Part shown: piece by piece, positions 25,220 through 34,380 of the stretch
How the letters are laid out: each line of letters begins with the position of its first letter
Numbering within the stretch: position 1 is the stretch's first letter
Assembly: GCA_964568585.1 (NCBI GenBank)
Contig: CAZMQI010000006.1
Location: forward strand, 19,873-83,872
DNA: 64,000 nucleotides
Reading direction: 5' to 3'
Source of the DNA: RGZA01 sp964568585
Lineage (GTDB): Bacteria > Pseudomonadota > Alphaproteobacteria > UBA9219 > RGZA01
The notes under the pieces: generated by a model
What the model was told of the DNA's origin: nothing
What the model saw: only the letters and a program-made list of their open reading frames with translations
Database searches by the model: none
Position numbers and translations under genes: made by a program

Positions 25220-26700
25220 CCAACGCTTCCTTCTAAACTAATGCTCAATAATTTTTGTGCTTCTACGGCAAATTCCATCGGCAGCTCGTTCAATACTTCC
25301 TTACAGAATCCATTCACAATCATGCCAACTGCATCTTCTTGAGATAGGCCGCGTTGACGGCAGTAGAAGAGCTGGTCTTCGGAAATCTTTGATGTGGTGG
25401 CTTCATGTTCTAAGCGTGCAGAACGGTTCTTGCTTTCGATATACGGAATGGTATGCGCGCCGCATGTATCGCCAATCAGCAAGCTATCGCATTGCGTATG
25501 GTTGCGTGCGCCTTCGGCCTTAGGCAAAATCTTTACAAGACCGCGATAGGTGTTTTGGCCTTTACCAGCTGAGATACCTTTGGAGACGATGGTGGAACGC
25601 GTATTCTTGCCGATATGGATCATCTTCGTGCCGGTATCGGCTTGTTGGTAATGATTGGTCATGGCAACCGAATAGAATTCACCAACCGAGTGGTCACCTT
25701 GCAAAATGCAGCTTGGATATTTCCATGTGATGGCGCTGCCGGTTTCAACTTGCGTCCACGAAATCTTGGAATGGTGGCCACGGCATGCGCCGCGCTTTGT
25801 CACGAAATTATAGATACCACCTTTGCCGTTTTCATCGCCGGGGTACCAGTTCTGAACAGTAGAATACTTAATCTGTGCATTGTCATGTGCAACCAGTTCA
25901 ACCACGGCTGCGTGCAATTGGTTCTCATCGCGCTTTGGCGCGGTGCAACCTTCCAGATACGACACATATGCGCCTTCATCGGCGATAATCAGCGTGCGTT
26001 CGAATTGGCCAGTGTTTTCTGCATTAATGCGGAAGTATGTTGATAGTTCCATCGGGCAACGCACACCCTTCGGGATATAGACGAACGACCCATCGGTGAA
26101 TACCGCACAATTCAAGGTCGCGAAATAATTATCAGAATAGGGGACAACGCTGCCCAGATATTGTTTCACCAAATCTGGATATTTATGTACCGCTTCGCTG
26201 ATGGCGCAGAAAATCACGCCGATATCTTCCAGTTTTTTCTTGAAGGTGGTGGCAACCGACACGCTATCGAATACCGCATCCACCGCGATGGTGGGTTCAA
26301 CGCCGGCCAATAATTCCTGTTCACGAATAGGAATACCGAGTTTTTTGTATGTTTCCAAAAGCTGCGGATCGACTTCATCCAAGCTTTTCAATTTATCCTT
26401 TTGCTTCGGTGCTGCGTAATAATACGCGGCCTGATAATCAATCGGCGGATGGTTCAGTTTTGCCCAATCCGGTTCCTGCATGGTAAGCCAATGGCGATAG
26501 GCCTTTAAACGCCATTCCAATAACCATTCAGGTTCATTCTTCTTGGCAGAAATAAAGCGTACGGTGTCTTCGCTTAAGCCTTTTGGTGCGAATTCCTGTT
26601 CAATATCCGTCACAAAGCCTTGGCTGTATCCCTTATCGGTCAACGGCTTTAATTCGGAAAGGGTTCTGGCTTTACCAGAAAGTTCTTCTGCGATTGTCAT
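25216..26700 (-). CDS. sufB: Fe-S scaffold protein SufB
   Basis: The 494-residue product is full-length SufB, with YIPKGVRCPMELSTYFRIN, the SYLEGCTAPKRDENQLHAAVVE segment and the C-terminal KISEDQLFYCRQRGLSQEDA block. It is the main scaffold for nascent Fe-S clusters. It begins seven bases after the Rrf2 regulator gene. Confidence 0.97.
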   Translation of the reverse strand: MTIAEELSGKARTLSELKPLTDKGYSQGFVTDIEQEFAPKGLSEDTVRFISAKKNEPEWLLEWRLKAYRHWLTMQEPDWAKLNHPPIDYQAAYYYAAPKQKDKLKSLDEVDPQLLETYKKLGIPIREQELLAGVEPTIAVDAVFDSVSVATTFKKKLEDIGVIFCAISEAVHKYPDLVKQYLGSVVPYSDNYFATLNCAVFTDGSFVYIPKGVRCPMELSTYFRINAENTGQFERTLIIADEGAYVSYLEGCTAPKRDENQLHAAVVELVAHDNAQIKYSTVQNWYPGDENGKGGIYNFVTKRGACRGHHSKISWTQVETGSAITWKYPSCILQGDHSVGEFYSVAMTNHYQQADTGTKMIHIGKNTRSTIVSKGISAGKGQNTYRGLVKILPKAEGARNHTQCDSLLIGDTCGAHTIPYIESKNRSARLEHEATTSKISEDQLFYCRQRGLSQEDAVGMIVNGFCKEVLNELPMEFAVEAQKLLSISLEGSVG

Positions 26701-26707
26701 TTAAATC

Positions 26708-27190
26708 TCATTGGTACTTTGTTGCAGCAGAATTTAGTTTTTCTGGGCTGCGTTTTTCATATGGCTTGATAAAAGCCCGTTCATCGGAATCGCGTGCCAT
26801 CTCGGCTAAGCTCACACCTTGCAATGCAGTGCGTATGGCTAAATTCACGCGGTTCCAACTGCCGTTGATGGGGCATTTCTTTTCCATCTGGCATGCGTGG
26901 TGCGAACCTTGTGCACAATCGGTCACGGCGATGGGACCGTCCAGCGCGGTCACGATATCGGCAACCGAAATTTCTTCAGCAGACCGTGCAAGCGCATAGC
27001 CGCCCGTTGCGCCGCGTTGTGCAATCAGCAAGCCGGTCTTGGCCAAACGCTTCAAAACTTTGGAAACGGTGGGGTGGGGTAAACCGGTAATTGCTGATAG
27101 ATTTGCGGTAGTCGCAACTTTCCCATCCCTGCGTACCATCTGGGTAAGCAGGACAACGGCGTAATCGGTGAGTTTGCTGAGACGAACCAT
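26708..27190 (-). CDS. Rrf2-family SUF operon regulator
   Basis: The 160-residue product has an N-terminal winged helix (LTDYAVVLLTQMVRRDGKVATTANLSAITGLPHPTVSKVLKRL) and three cysteines at 92, 100 and 106, the pattern that holds a [2Fe-2S] cluster in IscR-like sensors. It is the first gene of the SUF operon, so it probably represses the operon when clusters are plentiful. A palindrome lies just upstream of its start. Confidence 0.93.
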   Translation of the reverse strand: MVRLSKLTDYAVVLLTQMVRRDGKVATTANLSAITGLPHPTVSKVLKRLAKTGLLIAQRGATGGYALARSAEEISVADIVTALDGPIAVTDCAQGSHHACQMEKKCPINGSWNRVNLAIRTALQGVSLAEMARDSDERAFIKPYEKRSPEKLNSAATKYQ

Positions 27191-27197
27191 GCTTAAT

Positions 27198-27216
27198 GTG
27201 TACTAAAATGGTACAC
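27198..27216 (-). promoter_or_regulatory. Probable operator of the SUF operon
   Basis: GTGTAC-N7-GTACAC is a perfect inverted repeat ending eight bases before the regulator's start codon. It is flanked by two copies of CTTAATG. Rrf2 proteins bind dyads of this size, so autoregulation is likely. Confidence 0.6.
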
Positions 27217-27431
27217 TTAATGCAAGCATCGAATGGTGGCTACCTATATATAATGTCATTCGAAAATCAAAGGTTTTTGGCTCTTTTGAGCCAAAATGAG
27301 CATGCTGGCAGTCTAAGCTACTGAAATTACGAGAAAATATATATCTGGTCGCTTGCCATATGTTTTAAAAAATTGCGGCACACAGAAGTTTTAGTTTATG
27401 TTCGCTCCTCAACACACTCACCGACAGAACC

Positions 27432-27695
27432 ATGAACGCTGCTTCCAAACAAACCGCTAAAGCTGATGGGATTGCTGAACTCAGCTTTGAAGATGCCATG
27501 ACCGAATTGGAAAAGATTGTTCGCAATCTGGAAGATGGCAAAACCAAACTCGATGAATCCGTTGCGGCGTATGAACGCGGCGCGGCGCTTCGTCGTCATT
27601 GCGAAGCCAAATTGCGTGAAGCGCAACTGACCGTTGAAAAAATCAGTATCGCCGATGATGGCAGTCTGAAACGCGAACCAGCTAAACTCGACTAA
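27432..27695 (+). CDS. xseB: Exodeoxyribonuclease VII small subunit
   Basis: The 87-residue helical product matches XseB: LSFEDAMTELEKIVRNLEDGKTKLDESVAAYERGAAL. With XseA (not in this window) it degrades single-stranded DNA. It precedes ispA by 37 bases, the usual order in proteobacteria. Confidence 0.95.
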   Translation: MNAASKQTAKADGIAELSFEDAMTELEKIVRNLEDGKTKLDESVAAYERGAALRRHCEAKLREAQLTVEKISIADDGSLKREPAKLD

Positions 27696-27732
27696 CCCCT
27701 TTTTCAAATCCCCTTACCACAGGACACGTGCA

Positions 27733-28632
27733 ATGCCTTCCTTAAGCCAAGATTTAAAAAATGCAATGGCCGATGCAGCCAGCGAAACCGAAAAAATGAT
27801 GGCATTTCTGTTGCCGGAAGCGGGCATCGCCGAACGCAAATTATTCGATGCGATGCGTTATGGTTCATTGAATGGCGGCAAGCGTTTGCGCCCGTTTTTA
27901 TTGACCTGTTCGGCTTATTTGTTCGGCGTGAATGACCGTTCTGCATTGCGCGCTGCATCGGCTGTTGAATTCGTGCATTGCTATTCACTTATCCATGACG
28001 ATTTGCCAGCGATGGATAATTCCGATTTGCGTCGTGGGTATCCAACGGTTCATAAAAAATTTGATGATGCAACGGCGATTTTGGCGGGCGATGCATTGCT
28101 CACCTATGCATTCGAAATTCTATCAAATCCTGAAACCCATGAAGATCCAAATATCCGCTGCGCCTTGGTTACTGCGCTGGCCAAGGCTTCGGGTTCCAAC
28201 GGTATGGTCGGCGGCCAAATGCTGGATCTTATCGCTGAGACCACTTCGCTTGATATTGGTGCAATTACCCGTTTGCAGCGCATGAAGACTGGTGAACTGA
28301 TTGCCGTGTCATGCGAAATGGGCGCGATTTTGGGTAAGGCATCGCCGCCACAACGTCATGCCCTTCGTGCTTACGCGCATGATTTGGGTCTTGCGTTCCA
28401 GATTATCGATGACTTGCTGGATGCCGAAGGCGTTGAAGCCAAGACGGGTAAGCCTGTTCAGCGTGATGATAAAGCTGGCAAGGCGACCTTCGTTTCCATT
28501 TTAGGCGCCGAACGCGCACGCGCACAGGCGAACCTGTTGTCCGATCAAGCGGCGAAACACCTTGGCGTATTTGAAGGCCGCGCAAAACATTTGGAACAAG
28601 TGGCGCGCTTTGTAGTAGAGCGCGAATTCTAG
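27733..28632 (+). CDS. ispA: Farnesyl diphosphate synthase IspA
   Basis: The 299-residue polyprenyl synthase has both metal-binding Asp motifs: HDDLPAMDNSDLRRG (first, of bacterial spacing) and FQIIDDLLDAEG (second). It condenses IPP and DMAPP to farnesyl diphosphate for quinones and undecaprenyl lipids. In many alphaproteobacteria dxs follows; here tlyA does instead. Confidence 0.94.
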   Translation: MPSLSQDLKNAMADAASETEKMMAFLLPEAGIAERKLFDAMRYGSLNGGKRLRPFLLTCSAYLFGVNDRSALRAASAVEFVHCYSLIHDDLPAMDNSDLRRGYPTVHKKFDDATAILAGDALLTYAFEILSNPETHEDPNIRCALVTALAKASGSNGMVGGQMLDLIAETTSLDIGAITRLQRMKTGELIAVSCEMGAILGKASPPQRHALRAYAHDLGLAFQIIDDLLDAEGVEAKTGKPVQRDDKAGKATFVSILGAERARAQANLLSDQAAKHLGVFEGRAKHLEQVARFVVEREF

Positions 28633-28645
28633 TATTTTACTTAAA

Positions 28646-28700
28646 CGCCGTAAGGCTACGCTCGCATAAGCTCGCGGTGCGCTTTGCGCACTTATCGCTC
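28646..28700. repeat. GC-rich hairpin-forming intergenic element
   Basis: The gap before tlyA contains GTGCGC-TTT-GCGCAC (28677-28691) and several short CTCGC/GCG repeats. It resembles a small REP-like element, but I see no second clear copy in this window. Confidence 0.3.
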
Positions 28701-28716
28701 TAAAGAAGTCGCGATT

Positions 28717-29454
28717 ATGAAAAAACGCATCGACCAATTGCTTGTTGAAAAGGGATTGGCTGAAACACGCAGCAAGGCACAGGCCTTTGTGATGGCGGGT
28801 TTGGTGTACGTTGGAACAAAACGTATCGATAAATCCAGCGCATCGTTTGATGATGACGCTGCTATTGAAGTCAAAGGCAAAGATCATCCATACGTATCGC
28901 GTGGTGGCGTGAAGCTGGCGGCAGCGCTAACCCATTTCGGAATTAATCCCACAGGCTGGATTTGTGTGGATGTCGGCGCATCTACCGGCGGTTTCACGGA
29001 TGTGCTGTTACGCAATGGCGCAAAGAAAATCTATGCGGTGGATGTCGGGCATAACCAATTGGCCTATTCATTGCGCGAAAATCCATCCGTTGTGGTGATG
29101 GAAAAAACCAATGCGCGTACGCTGGATGCAACGCAGATTCCCGAAGCGCCAGATTTCGTGGTATGCGATGCCAGCTTCATCAGTTTGAAAACGGTACTGC
29201 CTGCGGCACTCAATCTGGCAAAGCCAAACGCATTACTTGTTGCGCTGATTAAACCGCAATTCGAAGTTGGCAAAGACCGTGTCGGCAAGGGCGGCATTGT
29301 GCGCGATGCATTGCTGCACGAAGAAGTCTGCGCCGATATTCAAAACTGGCTAAGCACGGATATGAAATGGCATGTAAAGGGCATTATCGAAAGCCCGATT
29401 ACCGGTGCGGAAGGCAATAAAGAATTCCTGATATGCGCCCAAAAAATAATGTGA
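28717..29454 (+). CDS. tlyA: TlyA-family rRNA 2'-O-methyltransferase
   Basis: The 245-residue product has an S4 RNA-binding domain (KRIDQLLVEKGLAETRSKAQAFVMAGLV) and an FtsJ-type methyltransferase domain with CVDVGASTGGFTDVLL. TlyA proteins methylate 16S and 23S rRNA. The ATG at 28717 matches the family N-terminus; an upstream TTG in the same frame adds 11 residues out of the hairpin element and is unlikely. Confidence 0.92.
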   Translation: MKKRIDQLLVEKGLAETRSKAQAFVMAGLVYVGTKRIDKSSASFDDDAAIEVKGKDHPYVSRGGVKLAAALTHFGINPTGWICVDVGASTGGFTDVLLRNGAKKIYAVDVGHNQLAYSLRENPSVVVMEKTNARTLDATQIPEAPDFVVCDASFISLKTVLPAALNLAKPNALLVALIKPQFEVGKDRVGKGGIVRDALLHEEVCADIQNWLSTDMKWHVKGIIESPITGAEGNKEFLICAQKIM

Positions 29455-29461
29455 AAACTGC

Positions 29462-30736
29462 TTAGCTGCGCGGTGGCAAGGTAAGGCAGGTTTTACCAAG
29501 CGTGGTGCAGGCTGCTCTGGCTGATTGTTCATTAAGCCCTGTTAGGCGCGCACGGTAAATGGTCTTGCGGCCATTCTTTGCAGAAACAATCAAAACTTTT
29601 GATTGTCTGAGCTGTGCGGATGCTTTGCTCTTAGCGATATTCAGCGCTGCCAGGCCCTTTTTTTTGCTATCATATGCGCCGACTTGAATGGCCCATGTTT
29701 TTTTACTGATCACAGCCTGGGTTTGTTTAATCAGGCTTGATGTGCTCGGTGCGCCTGCTGTTGCGGTATCCGTTGGCTCGTCTTCATTTTCATTATCGCC
29801 CTGTGCAATCGGGGTTGCGTTATCCGAACCATCGGTGCTTACATCGGCAACGTCCGAACTATTTTGAATGACAGGCACTGCGGCAACACGTGTATTGATC
29901 CTGCCCTCGGCAACGACACGTGTGAATCCTTTATCAAGTAATACGGCCATGTGGTTATCGCGTGACTTTGCAGTCTTGCCACCGAATACAACGCCGATGA
30001 GGCGTTTGCCATAACGGCGGGCAGATGCAACCAAGTTAAAGCCGGATTGGCGGATAAAGCCGGTTTTAATGCCATCCATACCTTCATAACGACCCATTAA
30101 ATGGTTGTGGTTCTTGTGGGTTACGCCATCCCATGTGTAGGCACGTGTTTTGAAGAAACTGTAATATTTCGGGAAGTGATACAGCATTGCTCTGGCCAAA
30201 ATCGCCTGGTCGAAAGCCGTTGTCACTTGTTCATCATCATGCAGACCGGATGCGTTGCGATACACGGTGCGTTTCATGCCAAGTGAACGCGCTTGCGCTG
30301 TCATCATTTCACCAAAGCGCCATTCGCTTCCACCAATGCCTTCGGATAAAACAACGGCGACATCGTTCGCAGATTGCGTAACCAATCCCAAAATTGCATC
30401 GCGTACACGAATGCGCTCACCTGGTTTCAAACCAAGCTTGGATGGCACCATACTGCTTGCGTATTCGGAAACGGGAAGTGTGTCGTTCAAATTCAATCGT
30501 CCCTGATCAAGCGCAGCAAACACCATGTATAGCGTCATGATTTTTGTGAGCGATGCGGGATGACGAAGGCTGTAAATATTCTGGCCGTAGATGATTCTGC
30601 CAGTATCGGCTTCGGCGATTAAATCTGCAGTGGGCGCAGCGACTGATTTTTGGGCAAAGAGAAGACCGAATGCGAAGATGCAAGCCAGTAAAACATTCCA
30701 TTTATGAAATGTGTATTTATGAAATGGACGGCTCAT
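29462..30736 (-). CDS. D-alanyl-D-alanine carboxypeptidase with SPOR domain
   Basis: The 424-residue periplasmic enzyme trims peptidoglycan stem peptides. After an N-terminal hydrophobic signal (NVLLACIFAFGLLFAQKSVAA) it has the three active-site motifs of low-mass PBPs: SLTK, SAN and KTG (in GIKTGFIRQSG). A Thr/Ser-rich linker leads to a C-terminal SPOR domain (TWAIQVGAYDSKKKGLAAL), which binds denuded glycan at division sites. The ATG at 30736 has GGAG five bases before it; another ATG lies six codons upstream. Confidence 0.92.
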   Translation of the reverse strand: MSRPFHKYTFHKWNVLLACIFAFGLLFAQKSVAAPTADLIAEADTGRIIYGQNIYSLRHPASLTKIMTLYMVFAALDQGRLNLNDTLPVSEYASSMVPSKLGLKPGERIRVRDAILGLVTQSANDVAVVLSEGIGGSEWRFGEMMTAQARSLGMKRTVYRNASGLHDDEQVTTAFDQAILARAMLYHFPKYYSFFKTRAYTWDGVTHKNHNHLMGRYEGMDGIKTGFIRQSGFNLVASARRYGKRLIGVVFGGKTAKSRDNHMAVLLDKGFTRVVAEGRINTRVAAVPVIQNSSDVADVSTDGSDNATPIAQGDNENEDEPTDTATAGAPSTSSLIKQTQAVISKKTWAIQVGAYDSKKKGLAALNIAKSKASAQLRQSKVLIVSAKNGRKTIYRARLTGLNEQSARAACTTLGKTCLTLPPRS

Positions 30737-30939
30737 AGAACTCCGCGGGGGCATGCATTTGGCACTTTTTGTATCTTAAAATAGGGAGCAAATCAGCGAG
30801 GTGGCAAATGATTTGTTTCCAATATTCATCTTAAGTATCTGGCGAGCATAGTTAATTTTACTTTAACCTTTAACCCATCCTTTGTGTTGAATACCCCATA
30901 TTTCAGTTGACTTAGTATGGTTAAAGGGTCTAAAAATGG

Positions 30940-30954
30940 TGCAGTGCAAAAAAA
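30940..30954 (+). promoter_or_regulatory. Candidate phasin operator 1
   Basis: TGCAGTGCA followed by a run of A lies 69 bases before the phasin ATG. A near-copy, TGCACTGCC plus A-run, lies before the second phasin. PhaR-type repressors of polyhydroxyalkanoate genes bind TGC/GCA-rich dyads in related bacteria. Confidence 0.45.
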
Positions 30955-31016
30955 CTGCCAAATGACGCTTTTTTGTACAAATTACGTGGTTTACCGTTTT
31001 ATTGAGGATTCATTGA

Positions 31017-31568
31017 ATGTCATCAAAAACATCAACAAAGAAAACGATTAAATCAGTGCTGCCAGCAACCAGTGCAGCAACATTTGATAAAGTTAAACGC
31101 AACGTTGCCAATAAAATGACCGATACGATGGTCAGCACAATGGCCAGAACAATGGAGACTAAAATGCAGAACGCAGCCGAACAGATTGAAAAAGCAAACG
31201 AGCAGATTTCAAACAAGCTTCACGAAGTGGCTCATTTTAACCGCGATAACCTTGATGCAACCGTGCAAACAGTTACTGTTCTTGCACAAGGCATGAAGGA
31301 CGTGAACCAAACCGTTATGAGCTCAATTCAACAATCCGTACAAACCGCAATGAGCACCGGAAAAGCCATGATGGGCGTTAAAAACCTTCGTGATTTGATG
31401 GAATTGCAAACCCAATTCATGCGCACCGCATTCGACAGCATGATGGCAGATACCACCAAAATCTCAGAAATTGCAGTACGTTGCTCCAGCCAAGTTGCTG
31501 AACCAATCAGTGCACGTGTTTCAGAAGTTGTTGAAAAAGTAAGCAACCGTGCAAACCGCGCTGCTTAA
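31017..31568 (+). CDS. Phasin family protein (copy 1)
   Basis: The 183-residue, almost wholly helical product has the phasin pattern LRDLMELQTQFMRTAFDSMMADTTKISEIAVRCSSQVAEPISARV. Phasins coat polyhydroxyalkanoate granules. The N-terminus is Lys/Thr/Ser-rich, and residues 40-70 form a probable amphipathic coiled coil. GAGGA lies eight bases upstream of the ATG. It stands alone between a possible PhaR site and a terminator. No PHA synthase gene is in the window. Confidence 0.87.
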   Translation: MSSKTSTKKTIKSVLPATSAATFDKVKRNVANKMTDTMVSTMARTMETKMQNAAEQIEKANEQISNKLHEVAHFNRDNLDATVQTVTVLAQGMKDVNQTVMSSIQQSVQTAMSTGKAMMGVKNLRDLMELQTQFMRTAFDSMMADTTKISEIAVRCSSQVAEPISARVSEVVEKVSNRANRAA

Positions 31569-31590
31569 GCAAATAATTTCATAATTGATT

Positions 31591-31620
31591 AAAAAACCCA
31601 GCTGAAACGCTGGGTTTTTT
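31591..31620 (+). terminator. Rho-independent terminator of phasin 1
   Basis: A-run, CCCAGC stem, TGAAAC loop, GCTGGG stem and six or more T residues. The A-run on the far side makes it able to work in both directions. Confidence 0.9.
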
Positions 31621-31714
31621 TATGGAAAAAAGGGCGGTCTTGCGGCGATAGAGCATGTTAGTTAGATTTTCTTTAGCATTACCCTATATCACTTATAGGA
31701 TGACTAAACAGACC

Positions 31715-32062
31715 ATGAGCGACCTGATTACGGCAAATGACGAAAAGGAAGATGGGGGCGATGGTGGCTTCCAAACGGGGATTGCTGTCAAAGTTAAGCC
31801 AAAAACCAAGAAGCCCGCCCTTTATAAAGTGATGCTGCTTAACGACGACTACACGCCGATGGAGTTCGTCGTGCAGGTGCTGAGCCAGTTCTTCAACAAG
31901 TCGCAGGAAGAGGCGACGCGAATCATGCTGCATGTTCATCGCCGAGGTGTGGGACTATGTGGTGTGTTTACCTTTGAGATCGCCGAAACCAAAGTCATGC
32001 TCGTCATGGATTACGCAAAACGTAATCAATACCCGTTGCAATGTATCATGGAAAAGGAATAG
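31715..32062 (+). CDS. clpS: ClpA adaptor ClpS
   Basis: The 115-residue product has the ClpS core: YKVMLLNDDYTPMEFVV, HVHRRGVGLCGVFTFEIAETK. ClpS delivers N-degron substrates to ClpAP. The Gly/Asp-rich tail before the core is the usual flexible N-terminus. The start is uncertain: in-frame ATGs at 31655, 31700 and 31715 lack a clear ribosome site, and 31715 (MSDL) fits alphaproteobacterial ClpS best. clpA follows eight bases later. Confidence 0.92.
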   Translation: MSDLITANDEKEDGGDGGFQTGIAVKVKPKTKKPALYKVMLLNDDYTPMEFVVQVLSQFFNKSQEEATRIMLHVHRRGVGLCGVFTFEIAETKVMLVMDYAKRNQYPLQCIMEKE

Positions 32063-32070
32063 GGGACAAA

Positions 32071-34380
32071 ATGGGAATGTTATCGCCGCGTTTGGAACAA
32101 ACATTGCACCGTGCCATTGCGCTGGCCAATACCAACCACCACGAATTTGCGACGCTTGAACATTTACTCCTCGCGCTTACAGAAGATCAGGATGCCATCG
32201 CGGTCATGCGCGCATGTGGCGTGAACCTTGATAAAATTCGTCAGGATTTAAATTTATATATGGAAGAGGAATTATCGGGTCTAATTAACCCCGGTGTTTC
32301 CGAAGCAAAACCAACCGCTGGATTCCAACGCGTACTGCAACGCGCCGCCATTCATGTGCAATCGGCAGGACGCGAAGAAGTGACCGGTGCGAATGTGCTT
32401 GTATCGCTATTCTCCGAACGTGAAAGCCATTCGGTATTCTTTTTACAAAGTCAGGATATGACGCGCTTTGATGCGGTGAATTATATTTCACATGGCATCA
32501 CCAAATCTGGTCAGGCCTCTGCCAAAGCTGGTGCAACGCCATCTGGCGCCGATGAAGATGCAACGGCAGAGCAAAAAGTCAAAACAGGTAAGGATGCGCT
32601 GTCATCTTATTGCGTCAATCTGAATGAAAAGGCACGCGAAGGTAAGATTGACCCGCTGATTGGCAGAGAGAAGGAAGTGGATCGTACCATCCAAATTCTT
32701 TGCCGCCGTTCAAAGAACAATCCGCTTTATGTTGGCGACCCCGGTGTTGGTAAAACCGCAATTGCCGAAGGGCTGGCGCGCCGCATCATCAAGGGCGAAG
32801 TGCCAGAGGTATTGAATGGCGCAGTGATTTTCTCCCTCGATATGGGGTCGTTGCTTGCGGGCACGCGTTATCGCGGTGATTTCGAAGAGCGTTTGAAGAA
32901 TGTGCTGCATGAAATCAAGGAAATGCCCGGTGCAGTCCTATTCATCGATGAAATCCATACCGTGATTGGTGCGGGCGCAACCTCTGGTGGTTCGATGGAT
33001 GCATCGAACCTGTTGAAGCCCGCATTATCCAGTGGGGAGCTTCGTTGCATCGGTTCAACCACCTATAAGGAATATCGCAGTTACTTTGAAAAAGACCGCG
33101 CATTGGTGCGTCGTTTCCAGAAAATTGATGTGACGGAACCAAGTGTTGAAGATGCCGTGAAAATCCTCATGGGGCTGAAGCCTTATTATGAAAAGCATCA
33201 CGATGTGAAATATTCGGAACAAGCTGTACGCAGTGCGGTGGAACTTTCTGCACGATATATTGGCGACCGCAAATTGCCGGATAAAGCCATTGACGTGCTG
33301 GATGAAGTGGGCGCGGCGCAAAAGCTGTTGCCACCCGCCAAACGCAAGAAGAACATTCAGGTGAAGGATATTGAAGCTGTCGTTGCGACCATGGCGCGTA
33401 TCCCACCCAAGAATGTCACGCAGGATGACCGCGAAGTGCTGCGTAACTTAGACCGCGATTTAAAGACGATGGTCTACGGCCAAGACCAAGCGATTGAAAG
33501 TCTGGTCACTGCCATCAAATTATCGCGCGCGGGTCTTCGTGATGCTGAAAAACCGATTGGCTCGTATTTATTTGCTGGCCCAACAGGCGTTGGTAAGACT
33601 GAAGTCGCAAAACAACTTTCGCGTTCACTTGGCATTGAACTCAAACGCTTTGATATGTCCGAATATATGGAACGCCATAGCGTATCGCGTCTTATTGGCG
33701 CGCCTCCCGGTTATGTCGGATTTGACCAAGGCGGCTTGCTGACCGATGCGGTAGAACAGAACCCGCATTGCGTATTACTGCTGGATGAAGTGGAAAAAGC
33801 GCATCCCGATTTATTCAACATCCTGTTGCAGGTGATGGATTACGGCAAGCTGACTGATAATAACGGCAAGGCCGTGGATTTCCGCAATGTCATCCTCATC
33901 ATGACAACGAATGCTGGCGCCGCCGATATGGTCAAACACACCATTGGCTTTAACCGCGAAGTGCGCGAAGGCGAGGATATGGAGGCGATTAACCGCCTGT
34001 TCACACCGGAATTCCGCAACCGTCTGGATGCTATTGTTCCGTTCAAGGCACTTGGCAAAGATACGATTGGTAGGGTGGTCGAGAAGTTCGTGTTGCAGCT
34101 TGAAGCACAACTGTCCGATCGTCAGGTCACCATCAGCCTGTCAGATGCTGCGCGTAACTGGCTCGGCGATAAGGGCTATGATCCGCTTTATGGTGCGCGC
34201 CCACTGGCACGCATTATTCAGGAACACATCAAGAAACCGCTGGCTGATGAATTGCTGTTCGGCAAACTTGCCAAGGGCGGCGCAGTGATGGTCGATGTAA
34301 AAGATGATAAACTGACCTTCGTCTACCCCGATAAAAAAGAAGAACACAAAAAAGCCGCACCTGAAAAAGAGACGGTGTAG
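32071..34380 (+). CDS. clpA: ATP-dependent Clp protease ATPase subunit ClpA
   Basis: The 769-residue AAA+ unfoldase has an N-terminal repeat domain (LEQTLHRAIALANTNHHEFATLEHLLLAL) and two ATPase modules with Walker A motifs GDPGVGKTA and GPTGVGKTE. It feeds proteins to ClpP. The ATG at 32071 is chosen for GGGG five bases upstream and family length; an ATG inside clpS would add ten residues. Its stop overlaps the GTG of the next gene by one base. Confidence 0.97.
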   Translation: MGMLSPRLEQTLHRAIALANTNHHEFATLEHLLLALTEDQDAIAVMRACGVNLDKIRQDLNLYMEEELSGLINPGVSEAKPTAGFQRVLQRAAIHVQSAGREEVTGANVLVSLFSERESHSVFFLQSQDMTRFDAVNYISHGITKSGQASAKAGATPSGADEDATAEQKVKTGKDALSSYCVNLNEKAREGKIDPLIGREKEVDRTIQILCRRSKNNPLYVGDPGVGKTAIAEGLARRIIKGEVPEVLNGAVIFSLDMGSLLAGTRYRGDFEERLKNVLHEIKEMPGAVLFIDEIHTVIGAGATSGGSMDASNLLKPALSSGELRCIGSTTYKEYRSYFEKDRALVRRFQKIDVTEPSVEDAVKILMGLKPYYEKHHDVKYSEQAVRSAVELSARYIGDRKLPDKAIDVLDEVGAAQKLLPPAKRKKNIQVKDIEAVVATMARIPPKNVTQDDREVLRNLDRDLKTMVYGQDQAIESLVTAIKLSRAGLRDAEKPIGSYLFAGPTGVGKTEVAKQLSRSLGIELKRFDMSEYMERHSVSRLIGAPPGYVGFDQGGLLTDAVEQNPHCVLLLDEVEKAHPDLFNILLQVMDYGKLTDNNGKAVDFRNVILIMTTNAGAADMVKHTIGFNREVREGEDMEAINRLFTPEFRNRLDAIVPFKALGKDTIGRVVEKFVLQLEAQLSDRQVTISLSDAARNWLGDKGYDPLYGARPLARIIQEHIKKPLADELLFGKLAKGGAVMVDVKDDKLTFVYPDKKEEHKKAAPEKETV

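Noticed and set aside
28684..28716. Longer TlyA start from TTG
   Set aside because: The extra 11 codons arise from the hairpin element and do not match the family N-terminus.
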